This document shows positions 48,744 to 58,154 of a DNA stretch of 64,000 bases, in pieces. The notes under the pieces are model-generated. The model searched no databases, was not told the origin of the DNA, and saw only the letters and a list, made by a program, of their open reading frames with translations. The DNA is from Myxococcus virescens. Its GTDB lineage: Bacteria; Myxococcota; Myxococcia; Myxococcales; Myxococcaceae. Position 1 is the stretch's first letter; every line of letters begins with the position of its first letter. The stretch lies in contig NZ_FNAJ01000005.1 in assembly GCF_900101905.1 (NCBI RefSeq), positions 449,293 through 513,292 on the forward strand, in the 5' to 3' direction. The position numbers and the translations under genes are program-made.

Positions 48744-51559
48744 CAGTAGTGGGCCCTCACGGTGAGGAATCCGGACATGCCCTCGCGCGGGAGCAGCCCG
48801 GGGACACGGTCCGGACGGGGCACGTCGTCGCGAAGGTCATTGTCGAACAGGTTGTGCGCCACCAGGGCCACCTCGAAGTGCTCCAGGATGGGCTCGGTGC
48901 GCAGCTGCGCGGTGATGAGGCTGTAGGACGGAATCTTGTAGCGGCGGATGAGCTCCAGCACGGAGCGGCTGTTGTTGCGCCGCTCCGCGCCCGTGCGCAC
49001 CACCACGTCGAAATTCACATAGGCGCCAATGGGCATCGTCACGCCGGCGTTGAAGCGCGCCTGCGGCGTGTCGGTGAGCAGGCGGGACTGGGCGGGCAGC
49101 TCCAGGTCCTCCGCGCGGGAGATGCTGGCGTTGAGCCACGCATACGCGCGCTTGGAGGCCTCCAGCCGGGCCTCGCCCTCCACGCCGTACACGCGCACGC
49201 CCAGCTCGCGGTTGCGCAGCGGGACGATGTTGCCCGACGTGTCCACGGGGACGATGGGCGAGCCGAAGAGGGCCACGTACGCGTTGGCGCGCAGCCGCAC
49301 GCGCGCGTCCCCCGCCGACTGGATGAGGTCCGCGCCCAGCTCGAAGGTGTCCACCGTGGCGGGCTGGAGGCGCGGGTTCCCCTCGAAGCGGCCCTGGTTG
49401 TACTCCGTGTCCGGAATGCGCTCGACCAACTCCTGCAGCGTGGGCGCGCGGAAGGCACGCCCGTAGAGGGCCTTGAGCACCAGCGCGTCGGTGGCCGCGA
49501 ACACCAGTCCCACGCGCGGATTGAGGGTGGGCACGAAGCGGGTGCCGTTGATGGCGCCGGATGCGTCCACCGTGGGCAGTTGGGTGGCGTCCATGCGCAC
49601 GCCGAACGTGAGCGTGAGCGCGTTGACGACAGTCCACTGGTCCTGCGCGAACAGGCCCACGTTGAGGCGGCGGGACGCGGCGCCGCTCGTCAGGTCCACC
49701 AGGCCCTCCGGCCGCGTGAGGCCATCCGGGCGCACCTGCGCGTCCAGGGTGTAGTTCGTCACGTAGTCGTATTCGCCCAGCGACTGCTGCTCCACCACCG
49801 CGCCCAGGGAGAGGCGGTTGTAGGCGCCCAGGGCCACGTCCGCGTCCACGGAGCCGGTGAGCGAGCGCACGGAGACGCGCGTCTGCTCCTGCATCCCCTC
49901 TTCGAACAGGCGGTTCGTGCCCGTGCCGGCGCTGAAGTCGTGAGGGGTGATCTGGAAGAAACGGTCGGTGGACTGCTGGTCATACCCGGCCCGCGCGCGG
50001 AGCGTCACGTCGGGGCCGAAGGAGCGCTCCCAGGTCAGGTCCGCGAGGAAGACGTTCCAGCCCAGCTTGGAGTCCTCGCCCACCGTGTCGAAGAGGCCCA
50101 CCAGGGCGCTGCGGCGCTCGGTGAGGAAGCGCGCGGAGGCTCCCAGGCGGCCCGCGTCGCCCATGGCGTAGGTGGCGCCCGCACCCGCGTTGAAGAGGAA
50201 GCGCTCGTCGCGGGTGCGCCCCGCGGGGTCCGTCACGTCGCGGAGCCCCTGCGAGCGCGACTCGTCGTCCAGGCCGTCGTTCTCGATGACGGTGGAGTCG
50301 CCGGCCTGGCTCCACACGTCGATGTCCGCGAAGACGCGCAGATTCCCAGCGGTGTGCCCCGCGGAGAGGTGGCCGTTCCCCGTGACGGCGAGCCGGTCGT
50401 CTTGTCCCGGGTAACCGCCGACGGACACGGCCGTGCGAACGCCGTCCGACGTGTCCGTGACGATGTTGACCACGCCCAGGAAGGCACCGGCGCCATAGAG
50501 CGCGGAGCCAGGGCCGCGGATGACCTCCACCCGCTCCAGGTTCTCCACCGGCAGGTTCATCAGCGCCTTGCCGTCGAAGAAGCTGTTGAGGCGGTGGCCG
50601 TTGAGGAGGAAGAGCACCTCCGCGTCATTGCGCAGGCCCCGAATGGCGGTGCGGTGGAAGCCCTGCACATCCCTGCTGACCGACAGGCCGGGCACCACGT
50701 CCAGGACGTCCGCCACGGTGCGCGCGCCCAGGGAGCGCAGCTGCTGCTGACTGAACGAGGCGCCAATGGCGGGCACCGTCCGCACCGCCGCCTCGTGGCG
50801 CGTGGCCAGGGCCAGCGTGTCCTCGGCGCTGTAGAGGGCCAGGTCCTCCTCCAGTTCGGACCGGGGGGCCGCCGGCTCACGCGATGCGGGCGCGCTGCCT
50901 GTCGCCGCGGAGGTCCGGGACGGCCGTGCCGACGACGAAGCCTCCGTGGGCGCATCCGCGGGCAGGTCCGCCGTGAGCGCGGCCATGGAGTCGTCCTGCG
51001 GCGTCGCCGGGGGTACATCCTTTCGCGGCGCGGATGCCTGCGCGCGGGAGCGCTCGGGCGGAGGGGTGCGCTCGGGAGGCGGCGCAGGCTCGGGCGGAGC
51101 GGCGCGCGGTGGCGTCCGGCTCGGCGGGGGGCGGCGATCGGGCGGCGGCGTGGACCGGACGATGGACGCACTGGCCGGCGTCTCGCCGCCCACGAGCACG
51201 CGGGCGGGGCGCGAGGCGGACTGGAAGAGCGGCACGCGCTGGCCATCCGCGGTGAGGCCCTCGACGTAGTACTCGATGCCGGGCGGGACGACGTGCTCCG
51301 CGGGAATCACGGCCCGGTACAGGTCGCCGTACTCCCGCTCCATGGGGCGGCGGGCATAGGGCTCGCCCGGGCCTCGGTAGCGCACGTACAGCTCGAGGAC
51401 GCGGCGGCCTTCCACCAGCGTGCCGTCGAGTTGCAGCGCGACGCGCGGCTCGGCGCGTTCCGGAGGGGAATGCAAGAGCCCCGGTTCCTCGGCACGGCCG
51501 GGCACCGCCATGACGAGGACCAGGCTGAGGAGGGTCGCGCGAGCGTGTGCGGTCTTCAA
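48743..51559 (-). CDS. TonB-dependent outer-membrane receptor with N-terminal extension
   Basis: A 938-residue receptor. Signal peptide 1-23. Residues about 36-125 form a beta-rich extra domain (LELYVRYRGPGEPYARRPME, GIEYYVEGLTADGQRVPLF), followed by a long Pro/Arg-rich linker (130-230). The plug is clear (SLGARTVADVLDVVPGLSVS, NLERVEVIRGPGSALYGAGA, FLGVVNIVT). The rest is a 22-strand-type barrel ending in an aromatic residue. The ligand is not visible; such receptors import iron complexes, cobalamin or sugars. Linked genes are the nucleotidase-like lipoprotein (coupled) and a divergent ChaN-like protein, which favours iron or haem. Confidence 0.93.
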   Translation of the reverse strand: MKTAHARATLLSLVLVMAVPGRAEEPGLLHSPPERAEPRVALQLDGTLVEGRRVLELYVRYRGPGEPYARRPMEREYGDLYRAVIPAEHVVPPGIEYYVEGLTADGQRVPLFQSASRPARVLVGGETPASASIVRSTPPPDRRPPPSRTPPRAAPPEPAPPPERTPPPERSRAQASAPRKDVPPATPQDDSMAALTADLPADAPTEASSSARPSRTSAATGSAPASREPAAPRSELEEDLALYSAEDTLALATRHEAAVRTVPAIGASFSQQQLRSLGARTVADVLDVVPGLSVSRDVQGFHRTAIRGLRNDAEVLFLLNGHRLNSFFDGKALMNLPVENLERVEVIRGPGSALYGAGAFLGVVNIVTDTSDGVRTAVSVGGYPGQDDRLAVTGNGHLSAGHTAGNLRVFADIDVWSQAGDSTVIENDGLDDESRSQGLRDVTDPAGRTRDERFLFNAGAGATYAMGDAGRLGASARFLTERRSALVGLFDTVGEDSKLGWNVFLADLTWERSFGPDVTLRARAGYDQQSTDRFFQITPHDFSAGTGTNRLFEEGMQEQTRVSVRSLTGSVDADVALGAYNRLSLGAVVEQQSLGEYDYVTNYTLDAQVRPDGLTRPEGLVDLTSGAASRRLNVGLFAQDQWTVVNALTLTFGVRMDATQLPTVDASGAINGTRFVPTLNPRVGLVFAATDALVLKALYGRAFRAPTLQELVERIPDTEYNQGRFEGNPRLQPATVDTFELGADLIQSAGDARVRLRANAYVALFGSPIVPVDTSGNIVPLRNRELGVRVYGVEGEARLEASKRAYAWLNASISRAEDLELPAQSRLLTDTPQARFNAGVTMPIGAYVNFDVVVRTGAERRNNSRSVLELIRRYKIPSYSLITAQLRTEPILEHFEVALVAHNLFDNDLRDDVPRPDRVPGLLPREGMSGFLTVRAHY

Positions 51560-51673
51560 GGCTGAGAGCCATGGTCCATTGGCCTTCCGCCCCAGTCAAG
51601 GAACGCTCCCGACCCCCGGACGCGCCGTTTTTTTGCCGGGCCTGCGGCGGCGTGCGAGGGATTGCGGCACTCC

Positions 51674-53215
51674 ATGCGCGCTTCGCTCGCCTTGCACCTC
51701 GCCCTGTTCCGACGCCAGCGCGCGCAGATTGCCCGAGTGGTTGACGGACAGACGGCCTCCTTCCGAACCTACGAGGCCCGCTTCCGGCGGCGCACCTCGG
51801 GTTACCGGAGCGTCACGACGCTGCCCGCCGTGTACCAGCAGGTACAGGCGGCGGACGTCGTCTACGTCGGCGACTACCACACGCTCCCGCTCGCGCAGGA
51901 AACCTACCTCGCACTGGTGGAGCGGGCGCAGGCCTCGGGCCGCCGCGTCATCATGGCGCTGGAGTGTGTGGAGGGCCGTCACCAGGCCACCGTGGACGCC
52001 TGGCGCGCCGGCCGCGTCACCGAGCGCTCCCTGCTGGCGAAGCTGGGACACGGCTCGGGGGCTTGGTCCCATACGCGCACCCTGCTCTCCTTCGCACGCA
52101 AGCAGAAGCTGGAAGTGGTGGGCATCGACCGCCGGGCGCAGGGTGAGCGCTCGCTGGAGCTTCGCGACGCCTACGCCGCCGAACGCATCGCCCGCGCCGC
52201 CCGCGCGCCGGACCGGCCGCTGGTCATGGTGCTGGTGGGCCAGTACCACGTGGCGCCCTGCCACCTGCCCGCGCAGGTGGAGCGCGCGCTCGGCACGGAG
52301 ACGCGCAAGGGGCTGGTCGTGTACCAGAACGCGGAAGGCGTCTGGTGGCGGCTGGCGCGCGAAGGCCGCGTTGGCGCCGCGGAGGCCGTGGAGCTGGCCG
52401 ACGGCACCCTGTGCCTGATGAACGCCTCCCCCGTGGTGTGCCAGCAGAGCTTCCTGGACTACCTGGAGGCGGAAGCCGGAGACGCCCCGCTGTTGGACCG
52501 TGGCGCCGCCGAGCGCTTCCGTGAAATGTCCGCGCTGATCGGCCGGCTCGCCGGCGTGCCCGTGGGCCGCTCCCTGGACACGGTGGACGTGGCCACCGCC
52601 GCGGATGGCGACGTCCTGGAGCGAATCCAGCGGCGCGGACGCTTCACCCAGGCCGAGCTGACCCAGCTTCGCCGCCACATCCTCTCCCGCGAGAGCAGCT
52701 ACATCCCCCGCGCGCGGGTGGCCTACCTGGCGTCGCTGTCGCTGAACCACGCGGCGGAGGAAGCGGCGCACTTCGTCCGGCACTGCGCCGTGGGTGACGC
52801 CATGGACGCGCCGCGCGGCGCCTCGGAGGCCTTCTACGCGCGCTGCCTGGAAGAGGCGCTGGGCTTCTTCGGCTCGAAGCTGGTGAACCCCCGGCGCACC
52901 TGCCTGGGCGTGCCCGAGTGGGCCAAGCGCTTCGGCGAGAGCCGCGGCGTGGAGCGGCAGATCGCCGCCTTCGTGCTGGCCCACAAGGCCACGGAGGCGG
53001 AAGCGCCGGAAGAAGCCGTGAAGCTCCTCCCCCTGCGCAAGGACCGCCTGTTCCACGGCGTCAGCCACGCCCTGGGCTATCTGCTCGGAGACCGGCTGTA
53101 CCAGGCCTTCGACAGTGGCCAGGTGGCCAAGGCGGAGGTGCAGGCTCTGTTCCGCGACCCCTTCGTGGACCCGCGCGCGGCCTACTTCGCCTGGGCCGAA
53201 CGCCTGGGCATCTGA
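51674..53215 (+). CDS. ChaN-like haem-binding/Tiki-superfamily protein
   Basis: A 513-residue protein, longer than the usual 280-300 residues of ChaN. Core motifs of the ChaN/Tiki fold are seen: ADVVYVGDYHTLPLAQETYL, VIMALECVEGRHQ and VMVLVGQYHVAP. C. jejuni ChaN binds haem as a dimer, while Tiki relatives are proteases. The second half (about 280-513) is a helical domain rich in Arg/Glu without known match. There is no clear signal peptide, so it may be cytoplasmic. It is divergent from the TonB receptor with a 114-base gap, supporting a shared regulator. ATG 51674 is preferred to an upstream TTG. Confidence 0.75.
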   Translation: MRASLALHLALFRRQRAQIARVVDGQTASFRTYEARFRRRTSGYRSVTTLPAVYQQVQAADVVYVGDYHTLPLAQETYLALVERAQASGRRVIMALECVEGRHQATVDAWRAGRVTERSLLAKLGHGSGAWSHTRTLLSFARKQKLEVVGIDRRAQGERSLELRDAYAAERIARAARAPDRPLVMVLVGQYHVAPCHLPAQVERALGTETRKGLVVYQNAEGVWWRLAREGRVGAAEAVELADGTLCLMNASPVVCQQSFLDYLEAEAGDAPLLDRGAAERFREMSALIGRLAGVPVGRSLDTVDVATAADGDVLERIQRRGRFTQAELTQLRRHILSRESSYIPRARVAYLASLSLNHAAEEAAHFVRHCAVGDAMDAPRGASEAFYARCLEEALGFFGSKLVNPRRTCLGVPEWAKRFGESRGVERQIAAFVLAHKATEAEAPEEAVKLLPLRKDRLFHGVSHALGYLLGDRLYQAFDSGQVAKAEVQALFRDPFVDPRAAYFAWAERLGI

Positions 53216-53221
53216 GCCCGG

Positions 53222-54142
53222 CTACAAGTCAACCTGTCCCGAGGGAGGCGGAGGCGCGGCTTCCTCCTCCATGTCGAGCGGGCCGAACGTCCCATCCGGC
53301 TTCAACATCCGCTGCCGCTCCGGCGCTTCACTCAGCACCCGGATGGCTCCGTCCGGGGTCAAGAAGTAGGCGATGCGGGACGCGGCGTGGATGACCGTGA
53401 GCGCGCCCAGCTCCGGGTAGAGCATCAGCGTCGCCAGCTCCGTCTCCAACGGCCCCCCGAAGAGGACGTGGGAGTGGGCCGAGCCCTGGTACAGCTCGCC
53501 CTCCGGCCCCGGCTCCAGGCTGATGGCGAAGACGCTCTGGTGCAACCGCACCGCCTCTCGCTGCGTGCGCCCGTCGGGGCTGTAGCGGAAGCGGATGTCC
53601 CCGCCGAGATAGAAGCGCATGGGGTCACGAGTCCCCTGGAGGACATAGACGGTGAGATCCCCATCCTCCTCCACGAAGACCACCGGGTTGATGGCCCCCC
53701 GCTCGAAGGCCTCCACCGTGGCCAGCATCGACGTCTTCACCGCTCGGGCGACGGGGCTGAAGTCTCCGGGCAGTTCATGGAGTGGCAACGGAGCCATCTG
53801 CTCCGCGTCGTCCCGCGGAGCCTTGAAGGCATAGGCCGGGGTGAAGGTCCCCGCGTCGTCCAAGGTGCCAAAGAGGGAGTACCACCCATCTTCGCGAGGC
53901 ACCGTGAAGAACCACTCCATGCGCGAGCGGTCCAGCGCGTCCTGGATGAGGAGCAGGTCCGTGGCGAAGATGGCGGCGCGCTCCGCATCGAAGAGGTACT
54001 TCGCCCGCGTCTGCACCCGGCGCAGCTCCGCGTCATCCGGAACGGCCACCGTGGACTCCGGGGCCTCGGGCTTCACGCGGCCCGAGCGCGCGCCGCAACC
54101 GAAGAAGAGAACGGCGACGGCCAGCAAGGGGAACACACGCAT
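53222..54142 (-). CDS. hypothetical lipoprotein
   Basis: A 306-residue protein from ATG 54142, preceded by GAGG 6 bases upstream. The signal peptide ends at a lipobox-like site (AVLFFGC). The mature domain is mixed alpha/beta (DDAELRRVQTRAKYLFDAER, WFFTVPREDGWYSLFGTLDD, YLGGDIRFRYSPDG, VFAISLEPGPEGELYQGSAH). The C-terminal tail is acidic and Pro-rich (MEEEAAPPPPSGQ). I do not recognise the family. It converges on the ChaN-like gene with 6 bases between stops. An in-frame extension to 54193 is possible but less likely. Confidence 0.65.
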   Translation of the reverse strand: MRVFPLLAVAVLFFGCGARSGRVKPEAPESTVAVPDDAELRRVQTRAKYLFDAERAAIFATDLLLIQDALDRSRMEWFFTVPREDGWYSLFGTLDDAGTFTPAYAFKAPRDDAEQMAPLPLHELPGDFSPVARAVKTSMLATVEAFERGAINPVVFVEEDGDLTVYVLQGTRDPMRFYLGGDIRFRYSPDGRTQREAVRLHQSVFAISLEPGPEGELYQGSAHSHVLFGGPLETELATLMLYPELGALTVIHAASRIAYFLTPDGAIRVLSEAPERQRMLKPDGTFGPLDMEEEAAPPPPSGQVDL

Positions 54143-54288
54143 GAGGACCTCGTCCGAGAAGGCAGGTCCACGCATTCTGCGCCAGTCGCCCACGAGGCGT
54201 CACGCCGCGCGCGCCAGCACGGTGCCCGCCACCGCCGGAGGGCTGGCGGCACATCCGCCGCCCCCCTCCCCTGGCGCGCGGCACGGGA

Positions 54289-54690
54289 CTACGTCTTCTG
54301 CGGCGCGTTCGCCTGCATGGCCGACTTCACCTTCTCGCGGAAGGCGCGCATCTTCGACCGCATCTCGTCCTTCTGCGCGTCGGAGAGCGTGCCGCCCGAG
54401 GCTTCACGCTGCGCCTTCATCTCCTCACGCAGTTGGCGGCCCTCGGCCTTGAACTGGTCGGCCTGGGCCTGGGAGAGCCTTCCTTCGGCCACGGCCTTGT
54501 CCATCCGGTGCTCCATGCGGGCCATCTTGTTTCCATGCCGCTTGCCCTTGTGCCAGTGGTGCCCACCGCGCCCCTTGCCGTCCGCGGCAGGCGGATTGGC
54601 GGACTCGGGCGCGGCCGTCTGGGCCAGCACAGGCGCGGCGATGAACAACGAGGCGACAGCAACGGAACGCAGGGCGGTCATGAGCTTCAT
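54289..54690 (-). CDS. small Spy/CpxP-like periplasmic protein
   Basis: A 133-residue protein with a signal peptide (KLMTALRSVAVASLFIAAPV). The mature protein has a His/Gly/Lys-rich stretch (KGRGGHHWHKGKRHGNK), followed by amphipathic helices with LTxxQ-like segments (GRLSQAQADQFKAEGRQLRE, TLSDAQKDEMRSKMRAFREK). This recalls Spy/CpxP periplasmic chaperones and metal-binding relatives (ZraP). The His-rich part may bind metals. The GAGGAG upstream of ATG 54690 supports the start. It stands alone. Confidence 0.6.
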   Translation of the reverse strand: MKLMTALRSVAVASLFIAAPVLAQTAAPESANPPAADGKGRGGHHWHKGKRHGNKMARMEHRMDKAVAEGRLSQAQADQFKAEGRQLREEMKAQREASGGTLSDAQKDEMRSKMRAFREKVKSAMQANAPQKT

Positions 54691-54830
54691 CGTGGTTTGC
54701 TCCTCAGGGTGACTGAGGCTTCGGGAGCCGGCCTTCCCGTCGCCTCATGCCCTGAAAAACCCCGCGCGGCGCGAAAGGTTAAATCCGCCTGAGCGGACGC
54801 CTTTTCACGCCTGCCTCCCCGCCCCTCGCC

Positions 54831-55622
54831 CTACCGCGCCGGGAGCTTCATCGCGCGGGTGGCGATGAAGCCGTTGTAGTACTGCGACAAGGCATCTTCC
54901 GGACCAAACGAGTCCTCGAAGAGGCCGACGATGGCGAGCCCCGCATCCGCCTGACCGCCAAGCTGGTCCTCCAGGGAGTGCCCGACACAGAGCGGCTCGC
55001 CCACGTCCGTGAAGCGGCGACGCTCCTCGTCGGACAGGCTGGTGAAGTCCGAGTAGGGCATCCGGTACTTCAGCGTGAAGATGCCCTGCTTCTCCAAGGC
55101 CAGGTCGAACAGGTAGTTCACGGGATTGGTGAAGCCGGTCAGCAGCACGCCGCCGGGGCGCAGCACCCGCGCCGCCTCACGCCACACGGGGCGCACCGCG
55201 TCCACGAAGCAGTTGGAGCACGGGTGGAAGATGAGGTCGAAGCTCGCGTCCTCGAAGGCGGAGAGGTCGCGCATGTCGCCCTCCACCAGCCGCAGCGCCA
55301 AGCCCTCGCGCTCCGCCACCATGCGGTCCTGGCCGAGCTGCGCGGGCGAGTTGTCCAGCACCGACACCCGGGCGCCCGCCGCCGCCAGCACTGGGGCCTG
55401 CTGTCCACCCGAGCCCGCGAGGCACAGGATGTCCTTGCCCCTCACGTCGCCGAACCACTCGCGCGGCACCGGCTTCGTGGGGGTGAGGACGATGCTCCAC
55501 TCGCCCTTGCGTGCCGCGGCGATGACTTCCGGGCTCACGGGAAGCGTCCACCTGTTGCCCGTGGCCACCTGACGGTCCCACGCCTCGCGGTTGTACGTCC
55601 GCACGTCCATTTCAGTCGTCAT
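54831..55622 (-). CDS. SAM-dependent methyltransferase (class I)
   Basis: A 263-residue enzyme. The SAM site is DILCLAGSGGQQAPVLAAAG near residue 65, then VSVLDNSPAQLGQDRMVA and the acidic loop EGDMRDLSAFEDASFD. A Cys-containing HPCSNCFVDA and RVLRPGGVLLTGFTNPVNYL follow. The acceptor is unknown. ATG 55622 has GGAAGG about 10 bases upstream and lies inside the end of the SDR gene (11-base overlap), so the two are translationally coupled. The longer frame to 55667 has no advantage. Confidence 0.85.
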   Translation of the reverse strand: MTTEMDVRTYNREAWDRQVATGNRWTLPVSPEVIAAARKGEWSIVLTPTKPVPREWFGDVRGKDILCLAGSGGQQAPVLAAAGARVSVLDNSPAQLGQDRMVAEREGLALRLVEGDMRDLSAFEDASFDLIFHPCSNCFVDAVRPVWREAARVLRPGGVLLTGFTNPVNYLFDLALEKQGIFTLKYRMPYSDFTSLSDEERRRFTDVGEPLCVGHSLEDQLGGQADAGLAIVGLFEDSFGPEDALSQYYNGFIATRAMKLPAR

Positions 55623-56388
55623 GCAGCACCCTTCCTTCCATGCCTCCGGCGACAGTGACGACTTCACCCGTCACATGTCCGGAGATTCGGTCCGACGCGA
55701 GCGACACCACCGCCCGCGCCACATCCACCGGCTGCGCCACCTTGCGCAGCGGCATCGTCCGCGTGACGCGCTCAACGAAGCCCGGCTGGGCCAGTTTGTC
55801 GCGGCTGCGGTCCACCGCCGTCCATCCCGGGCACACGACGTTGACGCGGCCCAGGGGCGCGATGCGGCCCAATTCGTTCTTGAGACTCTTGAGGAAGCCA
55901 CTCGCCAGCGCGCCCTTGGCGGCGGCGTAGTCAGCGTGTCCTGCTTCACCGAACAGCCCCGCCGTGGAGCTGATGATGACGATGTTGCCCGTCTTCGTGG
56001 TGGCCACGTGCCGCAGGAAGGCACGGCAGCACAGGAAGACGCTGTCCAGGTTCTCCGCCAGCGTGCGGCGCCAGCGCGCCAGGGACATCTCCCAGACGGG
56101 TTCATCCGGGGCGGGCCAGACACCCGCGTTGCAGACCAGCACGTCCAGCCGCCCCAGCGCGGCCACCGCCGCGGGAACCAGCGCGTCCACGTCGGCTTCC
56201 ACCGTCAGGTCCGCGCGCAGCGCCGCGCCGCCGACGTCGCGTGCCAGCGCCTGGGCCTTCTCGATACTGGAGTGGTGGTGCACTGCCACCTTCGCGCCTT
56301 CTTCCGCGAAGGTATGGACCAGGGCGGTGCCGATTCCTCCGGCGCCGCCCGTGACCAGGACGCCTCTGCCCTGCAGCTCCGTGTCCAT
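55612..56388 (-). CDS. short-chain dehydrogenase/reductase
   Basis: A 258-residue SDR. The NAD(P) loop is TGGAGGIGTALV, the structural motif NAGVW is present, and the catalytic residues are Ser in IISSTAG and Tyr/Lys in YAAAK. The C-terminus has VNVVCPGWTAVDRSR and VTGEVVTVAGGM, as in ketoacyl-reductase/FabG-like enzymes. The substrate is unknown. ATG 56388 follows GAGGAG by 9 bases; the longer frame (56499) lacks a site. It overlaps the following methyltransferase gene, so a two-step modification of one metabolite is plausible. Confidence 0.9.
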   Translation of the reverse strand: MDTELQGRGVLVTGGAGGIGTALVHTFAEEGAKVAVHHHSSIEKAQALARDVGGAALRADLTVEADVDALVPAAVAALGRLDVLVCNAGVWPAPDEPVWEMSLARWRRTLAENLDSVFLCCRAFLRHVATTKTGNIVIISSTAGLFGEAGHADYAAAKGALASGFLKSLKNELGRIAPLGRVNVVCPGWTAVDRSRDKLAQPGFVERVTRTMPLRKVAQPVDVARAVVSLASDRISGHVTGEVVTVAGGMEGRVLHDD

Positions 56389-56630
56389 CCGGGTGTTCTC
56401 CTCGGGTCGTGCTTTCACGGGGCCGGTTCGCGGCGGAGTCCCGGGCACACCGGTGGCGTCCGGCGGCTCACGACGAGAAGAGGCCCCGGCGCCTGACAAG
56501 AGCCGTCCATGGACATGAAGGCCAGCGGAAAAATCCGCCCTGCCCCCCGCGCCGGGACCGGCTTCCTCCCCGCGCCCTCTTCATGTTTATCTATGCATAA
56601 CCTTTTCAGGTCTATACCAAGGAGTCGCCA

Positions 56631-57800
56631 TTGGCCTCGCACCGCCTCACGACCACCCCCCAGGACGAACCTTCCCTCTTCACGCTCGAACGGCGGCACG
56701 TTCTCTTCTCGGTGGAGCACACGCGGTTCGAGTTCGTCCGCATTCTGGAGCGCCGGGCCAACGGCGAGGAGTTGCTCCTGGCCGAGCGCTACCAGCGGCA
56801 CGGGCTCGCCGGCCCCGTCGTCATCAAGCGCGTGCGCAGCCCCGCGAGTTCCGCTCGCCGGCACCGGCTGGTGGAGGAAGTGCAACTGGCCTACCGCCTC
56901 CACCACCCCACCATCGCCCAGGTGCACTACTTCAAGATTCACCGGGGCAAGCCGTACATCATCATGGAGTACGTGGACGGGCCGTCGCTGGAGACCGTAC
57001 TGGACCTCATGGCCATGCGGGGGAAGCCCGTGTCCCTGGCCTTCGCGCTCCACGTCGCAGCGGAGCTGGCGGACGCCCTGCACCATGCCCACTCGCTCAA
57101 GGACGAGCAGGGCCGGTCCCTGGGATTGATTCATCGCGACGTCAGTCCCCGCAACGTGCGCGTGGCTCGCACGGGCGAGGTGAAGCTGACGCACTTTGGC
57201 GTGGCCTATTCGCACATGGTCGGCCGGGAGGAGACGGCGGAGGCGCTCCTCAAGGGCGACGTGGCCTATGCGTCGCCGGAGTACCTCGCGGGCAATACGC
57301 TGACCGCCGCCTCGGACCTCTTCTCGCTGGGGCTGGTGCTGTTGGAGCTGGCCACGGGGCGGCACCTGTTCGCGGCCGCGGCGGAGGCGCTGGCGCCACC
57401 GCGTGCGAAGTCGCGTGAGCTGCGCCTGGAGGAGCCCCCTTCCCTGCCGCTCACACAGATGCTGATGCTGCTGGAAGACCATGGTCCCCAGGACGTGGAG
57501 CGAGCCGCCGCGCGCCTGCCGCCCGAGGTGCGCGCCCTCCTTCAAGGGATGCTGCACAGGGATGCAACGAAGCGCTTCGGCTCGGCGGGGGCGTTGTGCG
57601 AGGCACTCCGGGAATGCCTCGTCCAGGAAGTCCGCCGCACCGGCCGCCCCTTCGGACGGGCCGACATGGCCGCGGAGCTGACGCGGCTCATCAGCGACGC
57701 CAGCGCGGTACGCGACGAGGTCGAACTGCTCGACGAGAGTCTCTTCCCATCGGGCCTCGAGGCCCATGAACTGTCGGGGCGGGGCCCCAAGGACAGCTGA
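56631..57800 (+). CDS. Ser/Thr kinase homologue with DFG replaced by HFG
   Basis: A 389-residue protein starting at TTG 56631, with AAGGAG 6 bases upstream. Lys66 (PVVIKRV), the Glu helix, HRDVSPRN (168-175) and YASPEYLAG are in place. The catalytic loop has Ser instead of the usual Lys (HRDVS), and the metal-binding DFG Asp is His188 (THFG, codon CAC 57192-57194). The G-loop region (ILERRANGEELLLAERY) is not glycine-rich. It may be a pseudokinase or have altered metal use. No membrane segment is seen and the C-terminal 60 residues are acidic. It converges on a small XRE gene. Confidence 0.85.
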   Translation: MASHRLTTTPQDEPSLFTLERRHVLFSVEHTRFEFVRILERRANGEELLLAERYQRHGLAGPVVIKRVRSPASSARRHRLVEEVQLAYRLHHPTIAQVHYFKIHRGKPYIIMEYVDGPSLETVLDLMAMRGKPVSLAFALHVAAELADALHHAHSLKDEQGRSLGLIHRDVSPRNVRVARTGEVKLTHFGVAYSHMVGREETAEALLKGDVAYASPEYLAGNTLTAASDLFSLGLVLLELATGRHLFAAAAEALAPPRAKSRELRLEEPPSLPLTQMLMLLEDHGPQDVERAAARLPPEVRALLQGMLHRDATKRFGSAGALCEALRECLVQEVRRTGRPFGRADMAAELTRLISDASAVRDEVELLDESLFPSGLEAHELSGRGPKDS

Positions 57801-57815
57801 AGCCGGGCCCTGGTG

Positions 57816-58154
57816 CTAGTGGGACAGGGCGCTCGCCATCACGACGAGCGCCTTGAGCTTCTCTTCGTCCAGCGTCTCCGAAAGCGTCATCAGCCGCCGT
57901 TGCAACGAGGACTGCTTCTTCGCGCCCGCGCGGCCCTCCCGGGCGAGGCCCAGCAGTTCATCCGTGGAGGTCCGCAGCACCATGGCCACCTTCCGGAGCG
58001 TGGCCACACGCGGCAACATCTTCCCCCGCTCCATCCGGCTGTAGACCATGGGGTGCATGTCCAACAGCGCCGCCACTTCCACCTGCGTCAACCCCAGCCG
58101 CGCTCGCGCCTCCCGCACGGCCTTTCCAAAAGTCGCTCCCAGTTCTTCGTCCAT
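57816..58154 (-). CDS. XRE-family transcriptional regulator
   Basis: A 112-residue protein. HTH near residues 12-68: AVREARARLGLTQVEVAALL, then MHPMVYSRMERGKMLPRVAT and LRKVAMVLRTSTDEL. Residues 75-112 form a helical tail (SLQRRLMTLSETLDEEKLKA) that may dimerise. It is divergent from the membrane kinase gene and convergent with the HFG kinase gene, so it could control the kinase-DUF2381 unit. No operator dyad stands out in the 199-base gap. Confidence 0.85.
   Translation of the reverse strand: MDEELGATFGKAVREARARLGLTQVEVAALLDMHPMVYSRMERGKMLPRVATLRKVAMVLRTSTDELLGLAREGRAGAKKQSSLQRRLMTLSETLDEEKLKALVVMASALSH

Noticed and set aside
48749-51565. 938-residue forward open frame opposite the TonB receptor
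   Set aside because: Exact shadow of the receptor gene; no domain or ribosome site.
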